Source of the DNA: Comamonadaceae bacterium
Lineage (GTDB): Bacteria; Pseudomonadota; Gammaproteobacteria; Burkholderiales; Burkholderiaceae_C
DNA: 47,941 nt
Direction: 5' to 3'
NCBI GenBank assembly: GCA_947375135.1
Contig: CANCER010000027.1
Location: 1-47,941, forward strand
In this document: in pieces, positions 25,171 through 32,867 of the stretch
How positions within the stretch are numbered: position 1 is the first letter of the stretch
Layout of the letters: every line of letters starts with the position of its first letter
Notes under the pieces: generated by a model
Told to the model about the DNA's origin: nothing
Seen by the model: only the letters and a program-made list of their open reading frames with translations
The model's database searches: none
Made by a program: the position numbers and the translations under genes

Positions 25171-26502
25171 GTGATTCGCTTGAAGGGGTCGTCTATCGTC
25201 TGGATTGTTGTGTATGTTTTTGTGGTCTCGGTGCCTCTGGTGGGCGGGGCCATCAACCTGGAGCACGGACGCGGCTTCTGGCTGAATTTTTCCATCGCTC
25301 TGGGTTTTCTGTCGCTGGCCATGCTGGGGGCGCAGTTTGTGATTGCCGCACGCATGCAGTTCGTGTCGGGCCCGCTTGGCATGGACACGGTGCTGGCCTT
25401 TCACAAGGCAATGGCCTATCCGGCCACTGTTTTTGCCCTGATGCATCCGCTGATGCTGTTGGTGATGGATGCCAAATACGTGCAGCTGCTCAACGTCGTT
25501 ACATCGCCCTTGCGCGCCAAGTTGGCGGTGCTGTCCGCCATCGCGCTGGTCGCACTGGTGCTACTGTCGATTTACCGCCAGCGTTTGCATATCTCCTACA
25601 AGGTCTGGCAACTCAGCCATTGGTTGCTGGCCCTGACGGTGTTGGTCGCCGCCATGGGGCATGTGCTGCTGGTGAATTACTACCTCAAAGACCCATGGCA
25701 ACGGGTCACCTGGCAGGTACTGACGGTGCTGTTTGTGGGCCTGGGGCTGTGGGTGCGGGTGGTAAAGCCTTTGCTGCGCTACCGGCAGCGTTGGCACGTT
25801 GCGCAGATCACGCCGCATGCCGATGGCACGGCCAGTCTGGAACTGGAGTTGGTGAACAAGGCCTCTTATGGCGCCAAGGGTTTTCAGTTCAAGGCAGGGC
25901 AGTTCGCCTGGATCACCACGAAAAACTCCCCCTTTTCTTTCTCCTACAACCCCTTTTCCATTTCCTCCAGCGCGCTGGTGACGGACCGCATCGGCTTCAC
26001 CATCAAGGGGCATGAGGGTTTTAGCGCCGAGGTCGCGCATCTGCAGGTGGGAAACATCCTGTACGTGGACGGCCCCTACGGCGGCTTCCATCTGGATGAA
26101 GAGCAGTCCGCACCTCTGGTGCTGATCGGTGCCGGGGTGGGGGTGACGCCGCTGGTGAGCATGCTGGAGACGTTGGCCGACCAACAGTCTGCGCGCCCCT
26201 GCCACCTGTGGCTTGCCAGCAAAAACGAGGACAGCATCGTGTGCCAGGCGCAAATTCAGCGGCTGCAGAAGCGCCTGTCGCTGGCGGTGACCCATGTGTT
26301 CTCCAGTCCTTTGCAGGCCATGTCCAAGCCAGGCATGCGTCTGGACGCGGCCTTCATCTTGCACAACCTGCCGCCACAGGCACAGGCCGCAAGCTACTTT
26401 ATTTGCGGGCCGGCGGCCATGATGGAAATGGCCGCGCAGAGTCTGCTGCATGCGGGCATTGACAGCCAGAGCATCCACCATGAACGTTTTGGAATCGTCT
26501 GA
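25171..26502 (+). CDS. Ferric-reductase-like transmembrane flavocytochrome
   Basis: 443-residue membrane oxidoreductase. The N-terminal half has about six helices with two haem-ligand pairs in the ferric reductase/NADPH oxidase pattern, His78-x13-His92 and His150-x13-His164. The cytoplasmic half has an FAD-binding barrel (NPFSISSS, residues about 262-269) and a ferredoxin-reductase NAD domain (IGAGVGVTPLVSML and FICGPAAMMEM), ending in HHERFGIV. It should move electrons from NAD(P)H through FAD and two b haems across the membrane to an acceptor such as ferric iron, copper or oxygen; the acceptor is unknown. The start is GTG 25171 with GAGG about 7 bases upstream. A 42-residue membrane protein gene follows after 2 bases. 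Confidence 0.88.
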   Translation: MIRLKGSSIVWIVVYVFVVSVPLVGGAINLEHGRGFWLNFSIALGFLSLAMLGAQFVIAARMQFVSGPLGMDTVLAFHKAMAYPATVFALMHPLMLLVMDAKYVQLLNVVTSPLRAKLAVLSAIALVALVLLSIYRQRLHISYKVWQLSHWLLALTVLVAAMGHVLLVNYYLKDPWQRVTWQVLTVLFVGLGLWVRVVKPLLRYRQRWHVAQITPHADGTASLELELVNKASYGAKGFQFKAGQFAWITTKNSPFSFSYNPFSISSSALVTDRIGFTIKGHEGFSAEVAHLQVGNILYVDGPYGGFHLDEEQSAPLVLIGAGVGVTPLVSMLETLADQQSARPCHLWLASKNEDSIVCQAQIQRLQKRLSLAVTHVFSSPLQAMSKPGMRLDAAFILHNLPPQAQAASYFICGPAAMMEMAAQSLLHAGIDSQSIHHERFGIV

Positions 26503-26504
26503 CC

Positions 26505-26633
26505 ATGAAACCACAAGAATTGCCAAAGGCCGCATCCAAGCCAAGGGTCAACTCCGTTCCGGTGTGGCTGCTGGCGACTGCGGTAAGCGCCGTGTTGCTG
26601 TTGCTGGGCGTCGGCTGGTCACTGATCATGTGA
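26505..26633 (+). CDS. Small single-pass membrane protein (42 residues) behind the flavocytochrome
   Basis: An ATG two bases after the flavocytochrome stop opens a 42-codon frame ending at TGA 26631-26633. The peptide has a basic, proline-containing N terminus (MKPQELPKAASKPRVNS) followed by one strongly hydrophobic helix of about 22 residues (VPVWLLATAVSAVLLLLGVGW) near the C terminus. Tight spacing, the clear positive-inside design and good codon usage support a real gene. By analogy with small subunits of membrane redox enzymes it may stabilise the flavocytochrome; this is inferred from position and topology only. Confidence 0.65.
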   Translation: MKPQELPKAASKPRVNSVPVWLLATAVSAVLLLLGVGWSLIM

Positions 26634-26643
26634 CGCCGCTTGC

Positions 26644-27531
26644 CTAGCCCAGCGACTTTTTCAGCCAGTCGGTAAACGCGGCCACTTCCCAGCGGTCCAT
26701 GGCGCCTGTGCGCCAGCACAGGTAATGCGCGTGCGGGCTGGGCACATTGTTGAGAAACGCCTCGCTGGTGCCCAGGCGCACCAGGGAGCCCTGCTCCAGC
26801 CAGGGCGCGCCCAGTTTGAGCCGAACCAGGGCCACGCCCATGCCGGCCGCGGCGGCATCGCACATCAGCCCTACGTCATTGAACTGTGAGCCCTCCAGCG
26901 GCTCGGGCCAGTCCAGGCCGTTGGCGGAAAACCAGGTGCGCCAGGGCTCCAGCGGGCTGCGCAGCAGGGCCACGCGCTCCAGGTCCTGCGGCGTCTCAAA
27001 GGGGCCGTGCTCGCGCACAAAGGCAGGCGAGGCCAGGGGTGTGATCTCGTCCTTGATCAGGCACAGATACTCCAGGTCGGCATAGCGGCCCGTGCCAAAG
27101 CGCACGATGAGTTCTGCATCTTCGGCAATCACATCCAGCAGCGGGATGGAGACCCCCAGCGTGATGTCGATTTCCGGATAGGCCTCGGTGAACTGCCGCA
27201 AGCGGGGGATCAGGATGCTGCGGGCAAAGGTGGGCGTGACGGCCAGGCGCAGCTTGCGCTTGCCCGGCATGGCCGCCGAGCTGGGGAACTTTTGCAGAAT
27301 GGCCAGGCCCTCGCGCACATGGGCCAGGTATTCGCTGCCCTCCACGGTGAGCGAAAAGTCGGCCCGCCCGAACAGCTTGGTGCCAATGATTTCTTCCAGC
27401 TGGCGCACCCGGTGGCTGACGGCGCTGGGCGTCACATGCAACTCTTCCGAGGCCTGTGTCACGCTGCGCAAGCGGGCCAGCGCTTCAAAGGTCAACAGAC
27501 ACTGGATGGGGGGGATGCGGGCAGTACTCAT
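26644..27531 (-). CDS. LysR family transcriptional regulator, GcvA-like
   Basis: 295-residue regulator with an N-terminal winged helix-turn-helix (RSVTQASEELHVTPSAVSHRVRQLEEIIG) of the GcvA subgroup and a LysR substrate-binding domain whose SFGTGRY-like segment (VRFGTGRYADLEY) and CWRTG are typical of GcvA/AmpR relatives. It converges on the small membrane-protein gene and is divergent from psd, with 69 bases between starts. Its target and ligand are unknown. It could control psd, the flavocytochrome or itself. Confidence 0.88.
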   Translation of the reverse strand: MSTARIPPIQCLLTFEALARLRSVTQASEELHVTPSAVSHRVRQLEEIIGTKLFGRADFSLTVEGSEYLAHVREGLAILQKFPSSAAMPGKRKLRLAVTPTFARSILIPRLRQFTEAYPEIDITLGVSIPLLDVIAEDAELIVRFGTGRYADLEYLCLIKDEITPLASPAFVREHGPFETPQDLERVALLRSPLEPWRTWFSANGLDWPEPLEGSQFNDVGLMCDAAAAGMGVALVRLKLGAPWLEQGSLVRLGTSEAFLNNVPSPHAHYLCWRTGAMDRWEVAAFTDWLKKSLG

Positions 27532-27600
27532 GGGCTAACTATAATTCGCGGCCCCTGCTTCATACGTCTGCCGGGCTTATCTATTTCTTGAGGCCCTGCC

Positions 27601-28449
27601 ATGTCTGACTCTCTCGCGGTCCTGCCGCAGTACCTCCTGCCCAAAAAAGCACTGACTATTTTTGCTGGCTGGGTGGCAAGTGCCAGGGGCGGCGCCTTCA
27701 CCACGGCCTTGATCCGTTGGTTCGTGAAGCGCTACAACGTGAATATGGCCGAAGCGGCTGCGCCGGATGTGTCCACCTACGCGAGCTTCAACGATTTCTT
27801 TACCCGCGCCCTGAAACCCGGTGCCCGCCCGCTGGCTGCGGCCGACTACCTGTGCCCGGTGGATGGTGCCATCAGCCAGTTCGGACCTATCACGGGCGAC
27901 CAGATCTTTCAGGCCAAGGGACACAGCTATTGCACCCAGGCACTGGTAGGGGGCGACGCCACGCTGGCAGCACAGTTCCAGGATGGCAGTTTTGCCACCC
28001 TGTACCTGAGTCCGCGCGATTACCACCGCATCCACATGCCTATTGATGGCAGCCTGCGCCGCATGATCTATGTGCCGGGGGATCTGTTCTCGGTCAACCC
28101 GACCACGGCGCGCGGCGTGCCGGGGCTGTTTGCGCGCAACGAGCGGGTGGTCTGCGTGTTTGATTCGGCTGACGGCCCGTTTGTGCTGACCCTGGTGGGC
28201 GCCACCATCGTAGGCAGCATGGCCACCGTCTGGCATGGCCAAGTGAACCCGCCGCGCAGCCCGCAGATCTGCGAGTGGCAGTACGAGGCTGGCCAAGTCA
28301 GCCTGAAAAAAGGCGAAGAAATGGGCCGCTTTCTGCTGGGCTCCACCGTCGTCATGCTGTTCGGCAAGGACCGGCTGGCGTTCAACCCGGAGTGGGTGGC
28401 TGCGCGGCCCATCCGCATGGGCGAGGTGATGGGCAACAGGCCCGTTTAA
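27601..28449 (+). CDS. psd: Phosphatidylserine decarboxylase proenzyme
   Basis: Inner-membrane pyruvoyl enzyme making phosphatidylethanolamine from phosphatidylserine; 282 residues, typical of the bacterial type I form. The self-cleavage motif LGST is at residues 246-249, so Ser248 becomes the pyruvoyl group. The self-processing triad partners are Asp88 (PVDGA) and His145 (SPRDYHRIHMP). A GAGG ribosome-binding site lies 9 bases upstream. A perfect TATAAT hexamer is at 27540-27545, about 55 bases before the start, although no good -35 box was seen with it. It is convergent with the DUF3567 gene. Confidence 0.97.
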   Translation: MSDSLAVLPQYLLPKKALTIFAGWVASARGGAFTTALIRWFVKRYNVNMAEAAAPDVSTYASFNDFFTRALKPGARPLAAADYLCPVDGAISQFGPITGDQIFQAKGHSYCTQALVGGDATLAAQFQDGSFATLYLSPRDYHRIHMPIDGSLRRMIYVPGDLFSVNPTTARGVPGLFARNERVVCVFDSADGPFVLTLVGATIVGSMATVWHGQVNPPRSPQICEWQYEAGQVSLKKGEEMGRFLLGSTVVMLFGKDRLAFNPEWVAARPIRMGEVMGNRPV

Positions 28450-28483
28450 GCGGGGTGGCGCTGCTGGCGCCTATCGTCAGCGC

Positions 28484-28795
28484 TCAGTGGACGATGACCG
28501 GGTTTTGCGCCAACTCGGCATAGCGCTCCAGCGTGTCTTCCACTTCTTCCTGCGTCGGGGTGTTGACCTGCCAGGCCACGATGTGCTGCTGGAACAACTC
28601 GGCCCAGGAACCGTCCAGGTAGACCTCTTTGCCGGAGCGTTTATCCACAATTTCAAAGCCGTGGCGCATCAGCATGGGCAACATCTGGGCGCCGTGTTCG
28701 GACTTGCTGGCGCCGGTGGGGTGCTGGGCTTCCGACTCCAGGTTGGCCAACATGTGGGTCACGGAGTAGGTTTCTGAATCGTAGAGTGTGTGCAT
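28484..28795 (-). CDS. DUF3567 family protein
   Basis: 103-residue cytoplasmic protein from ATG 28795 (AGGAAAG upstream); the frame is open for ten more residues but without family similarity. It matches the betaproteobacterial DUF3567 pattern: a YDSETYSV-type N terminus, GFEIVDKRSGKEVYLDGSWAELF in the middle, then an acidic helix and the C-terminal QNPVIVH. Function is unknown. There are no catalytic motifs. It is convergent with psd and lies upstream of no other gene; its own promoter should lie in the 85 bases before it. Confidence 0.82.
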   Translation of the reverse strand: MHTLYDSETYSVTHMLANLESEAQHPTGASKSEHGAQMLPMLMRHGFEIVDKRSGKEVYLDGSWAELFQQHIVAWQVNTPTQEEVEDTLERYAELAQNPVIVH

Positions 28796-28880
28796 GGCGG
28801 CGCGCTTTCCTGGGTTGCTTTGCAATTGGTAGCTTGCTGTCTGAATTCAAGAGTAACAGGAAAACAGTTTGCACGCCGCG

Positions 28881-30038
28881 TCATTCCGGCTTTTGCGTCT
28901 TTCGCCACAGCAGGTCGGCAAACGCGCCACTGGCCTCGGTGATGCGCAGACGCACGGGCAGGTAGGCCATGTCGGGCGCCAGCCAGACCTCGATGCGCTG
29001 GTCAAACTCCGCTGTGGGCTCTTTGCTGAGCTTGAGCGCCGTGACCATGCCACCGGGCAGGTCCAGCGACTCGGTGCTGCCCACCTTGAAGTTCCACAGT
29101 TCGGCACGGTGCGCATCGGCGGCCTGGAAGGCAATCGTGGTGCCGCCGGGGAAGCGCCCGGGCTCACCCGCCACCAGGGCACCGAGTTGCAGGAGGGCGC
29201 TGAGTTTGTCCTGGGCTCCCGCCTGCAGCAGCACGTCCGGGTTGTTGGCGCTGAAGGTGATGAGCCCCTTCTCGCGCTGGAAATGCGTGGCCAACTCCGC
29301 CCCGCGCGGCTTGTCCCCAAAACGCAAGGGTTGCAGGCCGGCATCCGTCAGGTCGCCCTTGCTGCTCCAGGTGCGCACCCGAAAGCCCCAGGCGGAAATG
29401 GCCAGATGGGCGTTGTAGCGCGAGCCGTCCGGCGCCCAGAGCAATTCGCCGCTGGCCGCGTATTTGATGAAGCCGCGCTCTTCCCCCTTGCCGTCGTACA
29501 CCAGCAGCACCGGCGGGGCGTAGCTTGCTTTTTGTACGGGCTGTACCTGCGGTACCTCGGCCGCAGGGGCCGGTGCGGGCTGACTGGCTGCTTTGGCGGC
29601 CGGCTTGACCTCGGTTTCTGCTGCGGCAAGGTCCTTCGCTGCAGGTGCTGCAGGTGCCGCGGCCGGTGCGGCTGCTGTCAGCTCCGTGGCGGCCTGCCCC
29701 TGCCCGTCGGCCTGTGCTGCTTGCAGCGGGGCTTGCGCCTGGGGTGCACGCAAAGGCATCGCGCCTGTCGTTGCGGCCCTCTTTGCCTTTGCGGGCTGTG
29801 GTGGTGTTGGCGGTACCTTCACAACCGATGCCGGTGCCGGTACAGGGATTTGGGACTGCGTGACCAGACTCAGGCTCAAAGGCTGCGGCTCCAGCGCGCG
29901 GTCTGCAAATACGCCCATCCCGGTGGGAATACCCACCAGGGCCAGCGCGTGCGCCAAGGCGACGACGGCAGTCAGCAGGAGCAACTTGCGCACCGGCGAC
30001 TGGCCGCCGGGCGGCGTAGGGGAGTGGGAAATGGGCAT
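28881..30038 (-). CDS. DUF3108 domain protein with N-terminal anchor and Ala/Pro-rich linker
   Basis: 385-residue envelope protein. A membrane anchor spans about residues 17-42 after a short basic N terminus. A long alanine/proline/glutamine-rich linker (about residues 70-175) could span the periplasm. The C-terminal DUF3108 domain (about 180-385) has PRGAELATHFQREKG and YLPVRLRITEASG features. Function is unknown; the layout suggests a periplasm-spanning or envelope-maintenance protein. It is divergent from the FAH-family gene, with 144 bases between starts. Confidence 0.82.
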   Translation of the reverse strand: MPISHSPTPPGGQSPVRKLLLLTAVVALAHALALVGIPTGMGVFADRALEPQPLSLSLVTQSQIPVPAPASVVKVPPTPPQPAKAKRAATTGAMPLRAPQAQAPLQAAQADGQGQAATELTAAAPAAAPAAPAAKDLAAAETEVKPAAKAASQPAPAPAAEVPQVQPVQKASYAPPVLLVYDGKGEERGFIKYAASGELLWAPDGSRYNAHLAISAWGFRVRTWSSKGDLTDAGLQPLRFGDKPRGAELATHFQREKGLITFSANNPDVLLQAGAQDKLSALLQLGALVAGEPGRFPGGTTIAFQAADAHRAELWNFKVGSTESLDLPGGMVTALKLSKEPTAEFDQRIEVWLAPDMAYLPVRLRITEASGAFADLLWRKTQKPE

Positions 30039-30182
30039 TCAGGGAGGGTGAGATGGAGGGCGATTGATGCACTAACGGCTGGCGTCGAGTTTAGGGCGAC
30101 ACAAGAGCCGCGGGGAAGGCGGGTGCAGTTGCCCTCCGCGCTCCCCGGGGGCGTGGCGGGAAAAAGCGGCGAAAATGTCCCT

Positions 30183-31193
30183 ATGAAACTTGCAACCTAC
30201 AAAGACGGCTCGCGTGACGGTCAACTGGTCGTGGTGTCGCGGGATTTGACCCAGGCGCATTACGCCTCCCACGTTGCCAACCGCCTGCAGCAGGTGCTGG
30301 ACGACTGGAATTTTTTGTCGCCCCAGTTGCAGGATATTTTTGACGCGCTCAACGCCGGACGCGCCCGCCATGCTTTTCCGTTTGATCCTGCACAGTGCAT
30401 GGCACCATTGCCGCGCGCCTACCAATGGGTCAGCGCCGCAGCCTACCCCAGCCACGCGGAACTGCTGCGCAAGGCGGCGGGCCAGCCCGCGCTGCAGGAG
30501 CGTGCAGCCGTGCCCGATATGGTGCAGGGCGCCGGCGATGCGTTGCTGGGTGCGCACGATGCGCTGCCTTGTGCAGCCGAAGCCCTGGGGCTGGACTTTG
30601 CTGCCGGTGTGGCGGTGATCACCGGTGACATTGCGCAGGCATGCGCACCTGACCGTGCGCTGGACGGTGTGCGCCTGCTGGCGCTGTACAACGACGCCAC
30701 TCTGCGCAGCCTGGTGTGCGCGGATGGTGCGCCCGGCGTGGCCGGTGTGCAAAGCAAATGCGCTACGGCTTTCAGCCCGGTGGCCATCACGCCCGATGAG
30801 TTGGGTGAGGGCTGGGCCAAGGGCCGCCTGAACCTGCCCTTGCAGACCAGTTGGAACGGCCGCAAGGTCGGCCAAGGTGAGGCTGGTATCGGCATGGGCA
30901 CCCACTTCGGACAATTGCTGACATTGCTGGCCAGAACCCGACCGCTGCGCGCGGGCAGCATTCTGGGGGCCGGGCCGGTGAGCAACAGCGGGCTTGAAAA
31001 ACGCGGTCAATGGAGCTGGCCCCAGGGCTTTCACAGCATTGCCGAAAAACGTGCGATGGAGACTGTGCAGGACGGCAAGGCGGCAACCGAGTACCTGCGC
31101 TTTGGGGACACCGTGCGTATCGAGATGAAAGACGCAGCCGGGCACTCCCTGTTTGGCGCGATTGAGCAGGAAGTCGTTCCCTTCGATTGCTAA
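30183..31193 (+). CDS. Fumarylacetoacetate hydrolase family protein
   Basis: 336-residue enzyme starting at ATG 30183; the frame is open upstream for over 400 codons antisense to the DUF3108 gene, and that extension is rejected. It has an FAH N-terminal domain (about residues 1-75) and a C-terminal FAH-fold domain with metal-ligand and oxyanion features (SWNGRKVGQGEAG, GTHFGQLL, LRAGSILGAGPVSN, RFGDTVRIEM). Members cleave C-C bonds of acylpyruvates or fumarylacetoacetate in aromatic catabolism, or decarboxylate oxaloacetate. The substrate is unknown. It converges on marC, and the two stop codons overlap by 3 bases. Confidence 0.87.
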   Translation: MKLATYKDGSRDGQLVVVSRDLTQAHYASHVANRLQQVLDDWNFLSPQLQDIFDALNAGRARHAFPFDPAQCMAPLPRAYQWVSAAAYPSHAELLRKAAGQPALQERAAVPDMVQGAGDALLGAHDALPCAAEALGLDFAAGVAVITGDIAQACAPDRALDGVRLLALYNDATLRSLVCADGAPGVAGVQSKCATAFSPVAITPDELGEGWAKGRLNLPLQTSWNGRKVGQGEAGIGMGTHFGQLLTLLARTRPLRAGSILGAGPVSNSGLEKRGQWSWPQGFHSIAEKRAMETVQDGKAATEYLRFGDTVRIEMKDAAGHSLFGAIEQEVVPFDC

Positions 31194-31795
31194 CCGCGCA
31201 TCAATTGCAGCGCAAAGGTCTTGACGCCGCGCAGCATCATTTCAATGGAAACCGACACCAGCACCAGACCCATCAGCCGCTCCACCGCCACGACGAGACG
31301 CGTGCCAATAATGCGTTGAATGCGCTCGGCGGACACCAGCACCACGGCGCTGATCAGCATGGTGACGCACAGGGCGGCAACCCATTCCAGACGCCGTTCC
31401 GGCTGCTGTGAGACCAGCAGCAGAACGGTAGCCAGCGCGCTCGGGCCGGCGATGGCCGGAATGGCCAAGGGAACGATCAGGGGCTCTTGCATTTGCTCGG
31501 GCTCCATGCTCTGGGGTGGTGGAAAGACCATGCGCAAAGCGATCAGAAACAGGATGACGCCGCCGCCGATCTGCAATGCCAGCTCGCTCAGGTTCATCAC
31601 CTGCAGAAAGCGTTCACCCACAAACATGAAGGTCAGCAAGAGCACAAAGGCAATCAGGATCTCGCGCAGGATGACCCACGGTCGGCGTTGCGGCGCGACG
31701 TGTTTGAGGGCGTTGGCAAAGATCGGGATATTGCCGATCGGGTCCGTAATCAGCACCAGCAAAATGGTGGCTGATGCAAAGGTGTAGTTCATCAT
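31190..31795 (-). CDS. MarC family integral membrane protein
   Basis: 201-residue inner-membrane protein with about six helices and the family features DPIGNIPIFANAL near the N terminus, LQIGGGVILFLIALRMV, and PLAIPAIAGPSALATVLLL. The function of MarC/UPF0056 proteins is unsettled (possible amino acid exporters); the older antibiotic-resistance link is not supported. Start ATG at 31795 or 31792. The TAG stop overlaps the TAA of the convergent FAH-family gene. The DksA-like gene ends 73 bases upstream on the same strand. Confidence 0.9.
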   Translation of the reverse strand: MMNYTFASATILLVLITDPIGNIPIFANALKHVAPQRRPWVILREILIAFVLLLTFMFVGERFLQVMNLSELALQIGGGVILFLIALRMVFPPPQSMEPEQMQEPLIVPLAIPAIAGPSALATVLLLVSQQPERRLEWVAALCVTMLISAVVLVSAERIQRIIGTRLVVAVERLMGLVLVSVSIEMMLRGVKTFALQLMRG

Positions 31796-31868
31796 GGTGC
31801 GTGCAGGCGGAGCATGGGCGCAGGATAGCAGCCCCGGAGACCCCACCGCAGGGCACGGCCAACGGGTC

Positions 31869-32237
31869 TCAGGCCTGAGCGGTTCTTTCCAGCTTTTCCT
31901 GGCAGGGGATACAGCGCGCAGCTTCGGGGGCAGCCCGCAGGCGCGCCTCGGCAATGTGTGCTCCGCAGTCAATGCATTCGCCATAGATGCCGTCGGCAAT
32001 GCGTTGCAGAGCCGCATCCACGGTGGCAATCTCGGCCGTATCGTGCGCGTCCAGTGCCAATTCCAGGTCGCGCGCTGTGTTGGCCGCAGCCGGGGTGTCA
32101 TCGCGCGTGGCGAAATGTTCGGTGGAGGCCTCAGCGCGGCCTACCGTACCGCCGCGCAACAGGGTGAGTTGTTCCAGCAAGGAGCCGCGTTGCGCCAACA
32201 GGGCGGCTTTGAATGAGGAGGTGTCCAGGTGTTTCAT
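31869..32237 (-). CDS. DksA/TraR-type zinc-finger protein
   Basis: 122-residue protein with an N-terminal coiled-coil-like helical region and a C-terminal C4 zinc finger: Cys88 and Cys91 (ECIDCG), Cys109 and Cys112 (RCIPCQEK), the DksA/TraR pattern. It is shorter than E. coli DksA (151 residues) and its coiled-coil tip lacks an obvious DxxDxA motif, so it may bind the RNA polymerase secondary channel with altered effect. ATG 32237 is chosen over an upstream frame that lacks similarity. Divergent from the PCuAC gene. Confidence 0.88.
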   Translation of the reverse strand: MKHLDTSSFKAALLAQRGSLLEQLTLLRGGTVGRAEASTEHFATRDDTPAAANTARDLELALDAHDTAEIATVDAALQRIADGIYGECIDCGAHIAEARLRAAPEAARCIPCQEKLERTAQA

Positions 32238-32383
32238 CGTCAGCCTTCTTGTAGTGATGCACGGATGTTGCACCTTGGCGCACGCTCCGTCGTTGACGGC
32301 AGTCAAGGACAATTGCGCCGGGTGTGGCCAGCCAAAGCAGCAGATGGAGATAATGGCCGCCACACCCGAGGTAAACCCGACCC

Positions 32384-32854
32384 ATGAAACCCGTATCGAT
32401 TGTTATCGCCGCCTGCGTGGCGCTTGGACTGTCTGCCCCTTTGTTAGCGCAGTCAGTGGACGTTAGTGGCGCCTGGGCGCGCGCCACGGTGCCTGGCCAA
32501 AAGGCAACTGGCGCCTTCATGCGCCTCACGTCCAAAGACGGTGCCCGTTTGGTGGCCATCAACACGCCGGCGGCCGGCGTGGCCGAAGTCCATGAAATGA
32601 AGATGGAGGAGGGCGTGATGCGCATGCGCGCCGTGCCCGGCGGGCTGGAATTGCCACCCGGCAAAACGGTGGAACTCAAGCCCGGCGGCTACCACCTGAT
32701 GCTGATGGATTTGAAGCAGCCGCTGCAGAAGGAAAGCACGGTTGCCCTGACCCTGGTGTTCCAGGATGCCAAGGGGCATGAGTCCCGCACCGAGTTGAAA
32801 CTGCCGGTAGGCATGCAGCCACCCGCGGACGCGGGGGCTGCCACCAAGCCCTGA
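32384..32854 (+). CDS. Periplasmic copper chaperone PCuAC
   Basis: 156-residue periplasmic protein with a signal peptide (about residues 1-22, cleaved after LLA) and the cupredoxin-like PCuAC fold. The Cu(I) ligands are the conserved HEM (His70, Met72), Met81 and HLM (His104, Met106) set. PCuAC delivers copper to the CuA/CuB sites of cytochrome oxidase. It is divergent from the DksA-like gene and convergent with the TonB receptor gene (13-base gap), next to a PQQ dehydrogenase and a cytochrome c, all respiratory or envelope redox genes. Confidence 0.9.
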   Translation: MKPVSIVIAACVALGLSAPLLAQSVDVSGAWARATVPGQKATGAFMRLTSKDGARLVAINTPAAGVAEVHEMKMEEGVMRMRAVPGGLELPPGKTVELKPGGYHLMLMDLKQPLQKESTVALTLVFQDAKGHESRTELKLPVGMQPPADAGAATKP

Positions 32855-32867
32855 TGGCTTGCCTGCC

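Noticed and set aside
27540..27545. Perfect TATAAT hexamer as psd promoter
   Set aside because: Kept only as a note in the psd entry: no convincing -35 hexamer at 16-18 bases, so a promoter call is not justified.
28869..30182. A 438-residue extension upstream of the FAH-family hydrolase
   Set aside because: It runs antisense through the DUF3108 gene; similarity to the hydrolase begins only at ATG 30183.
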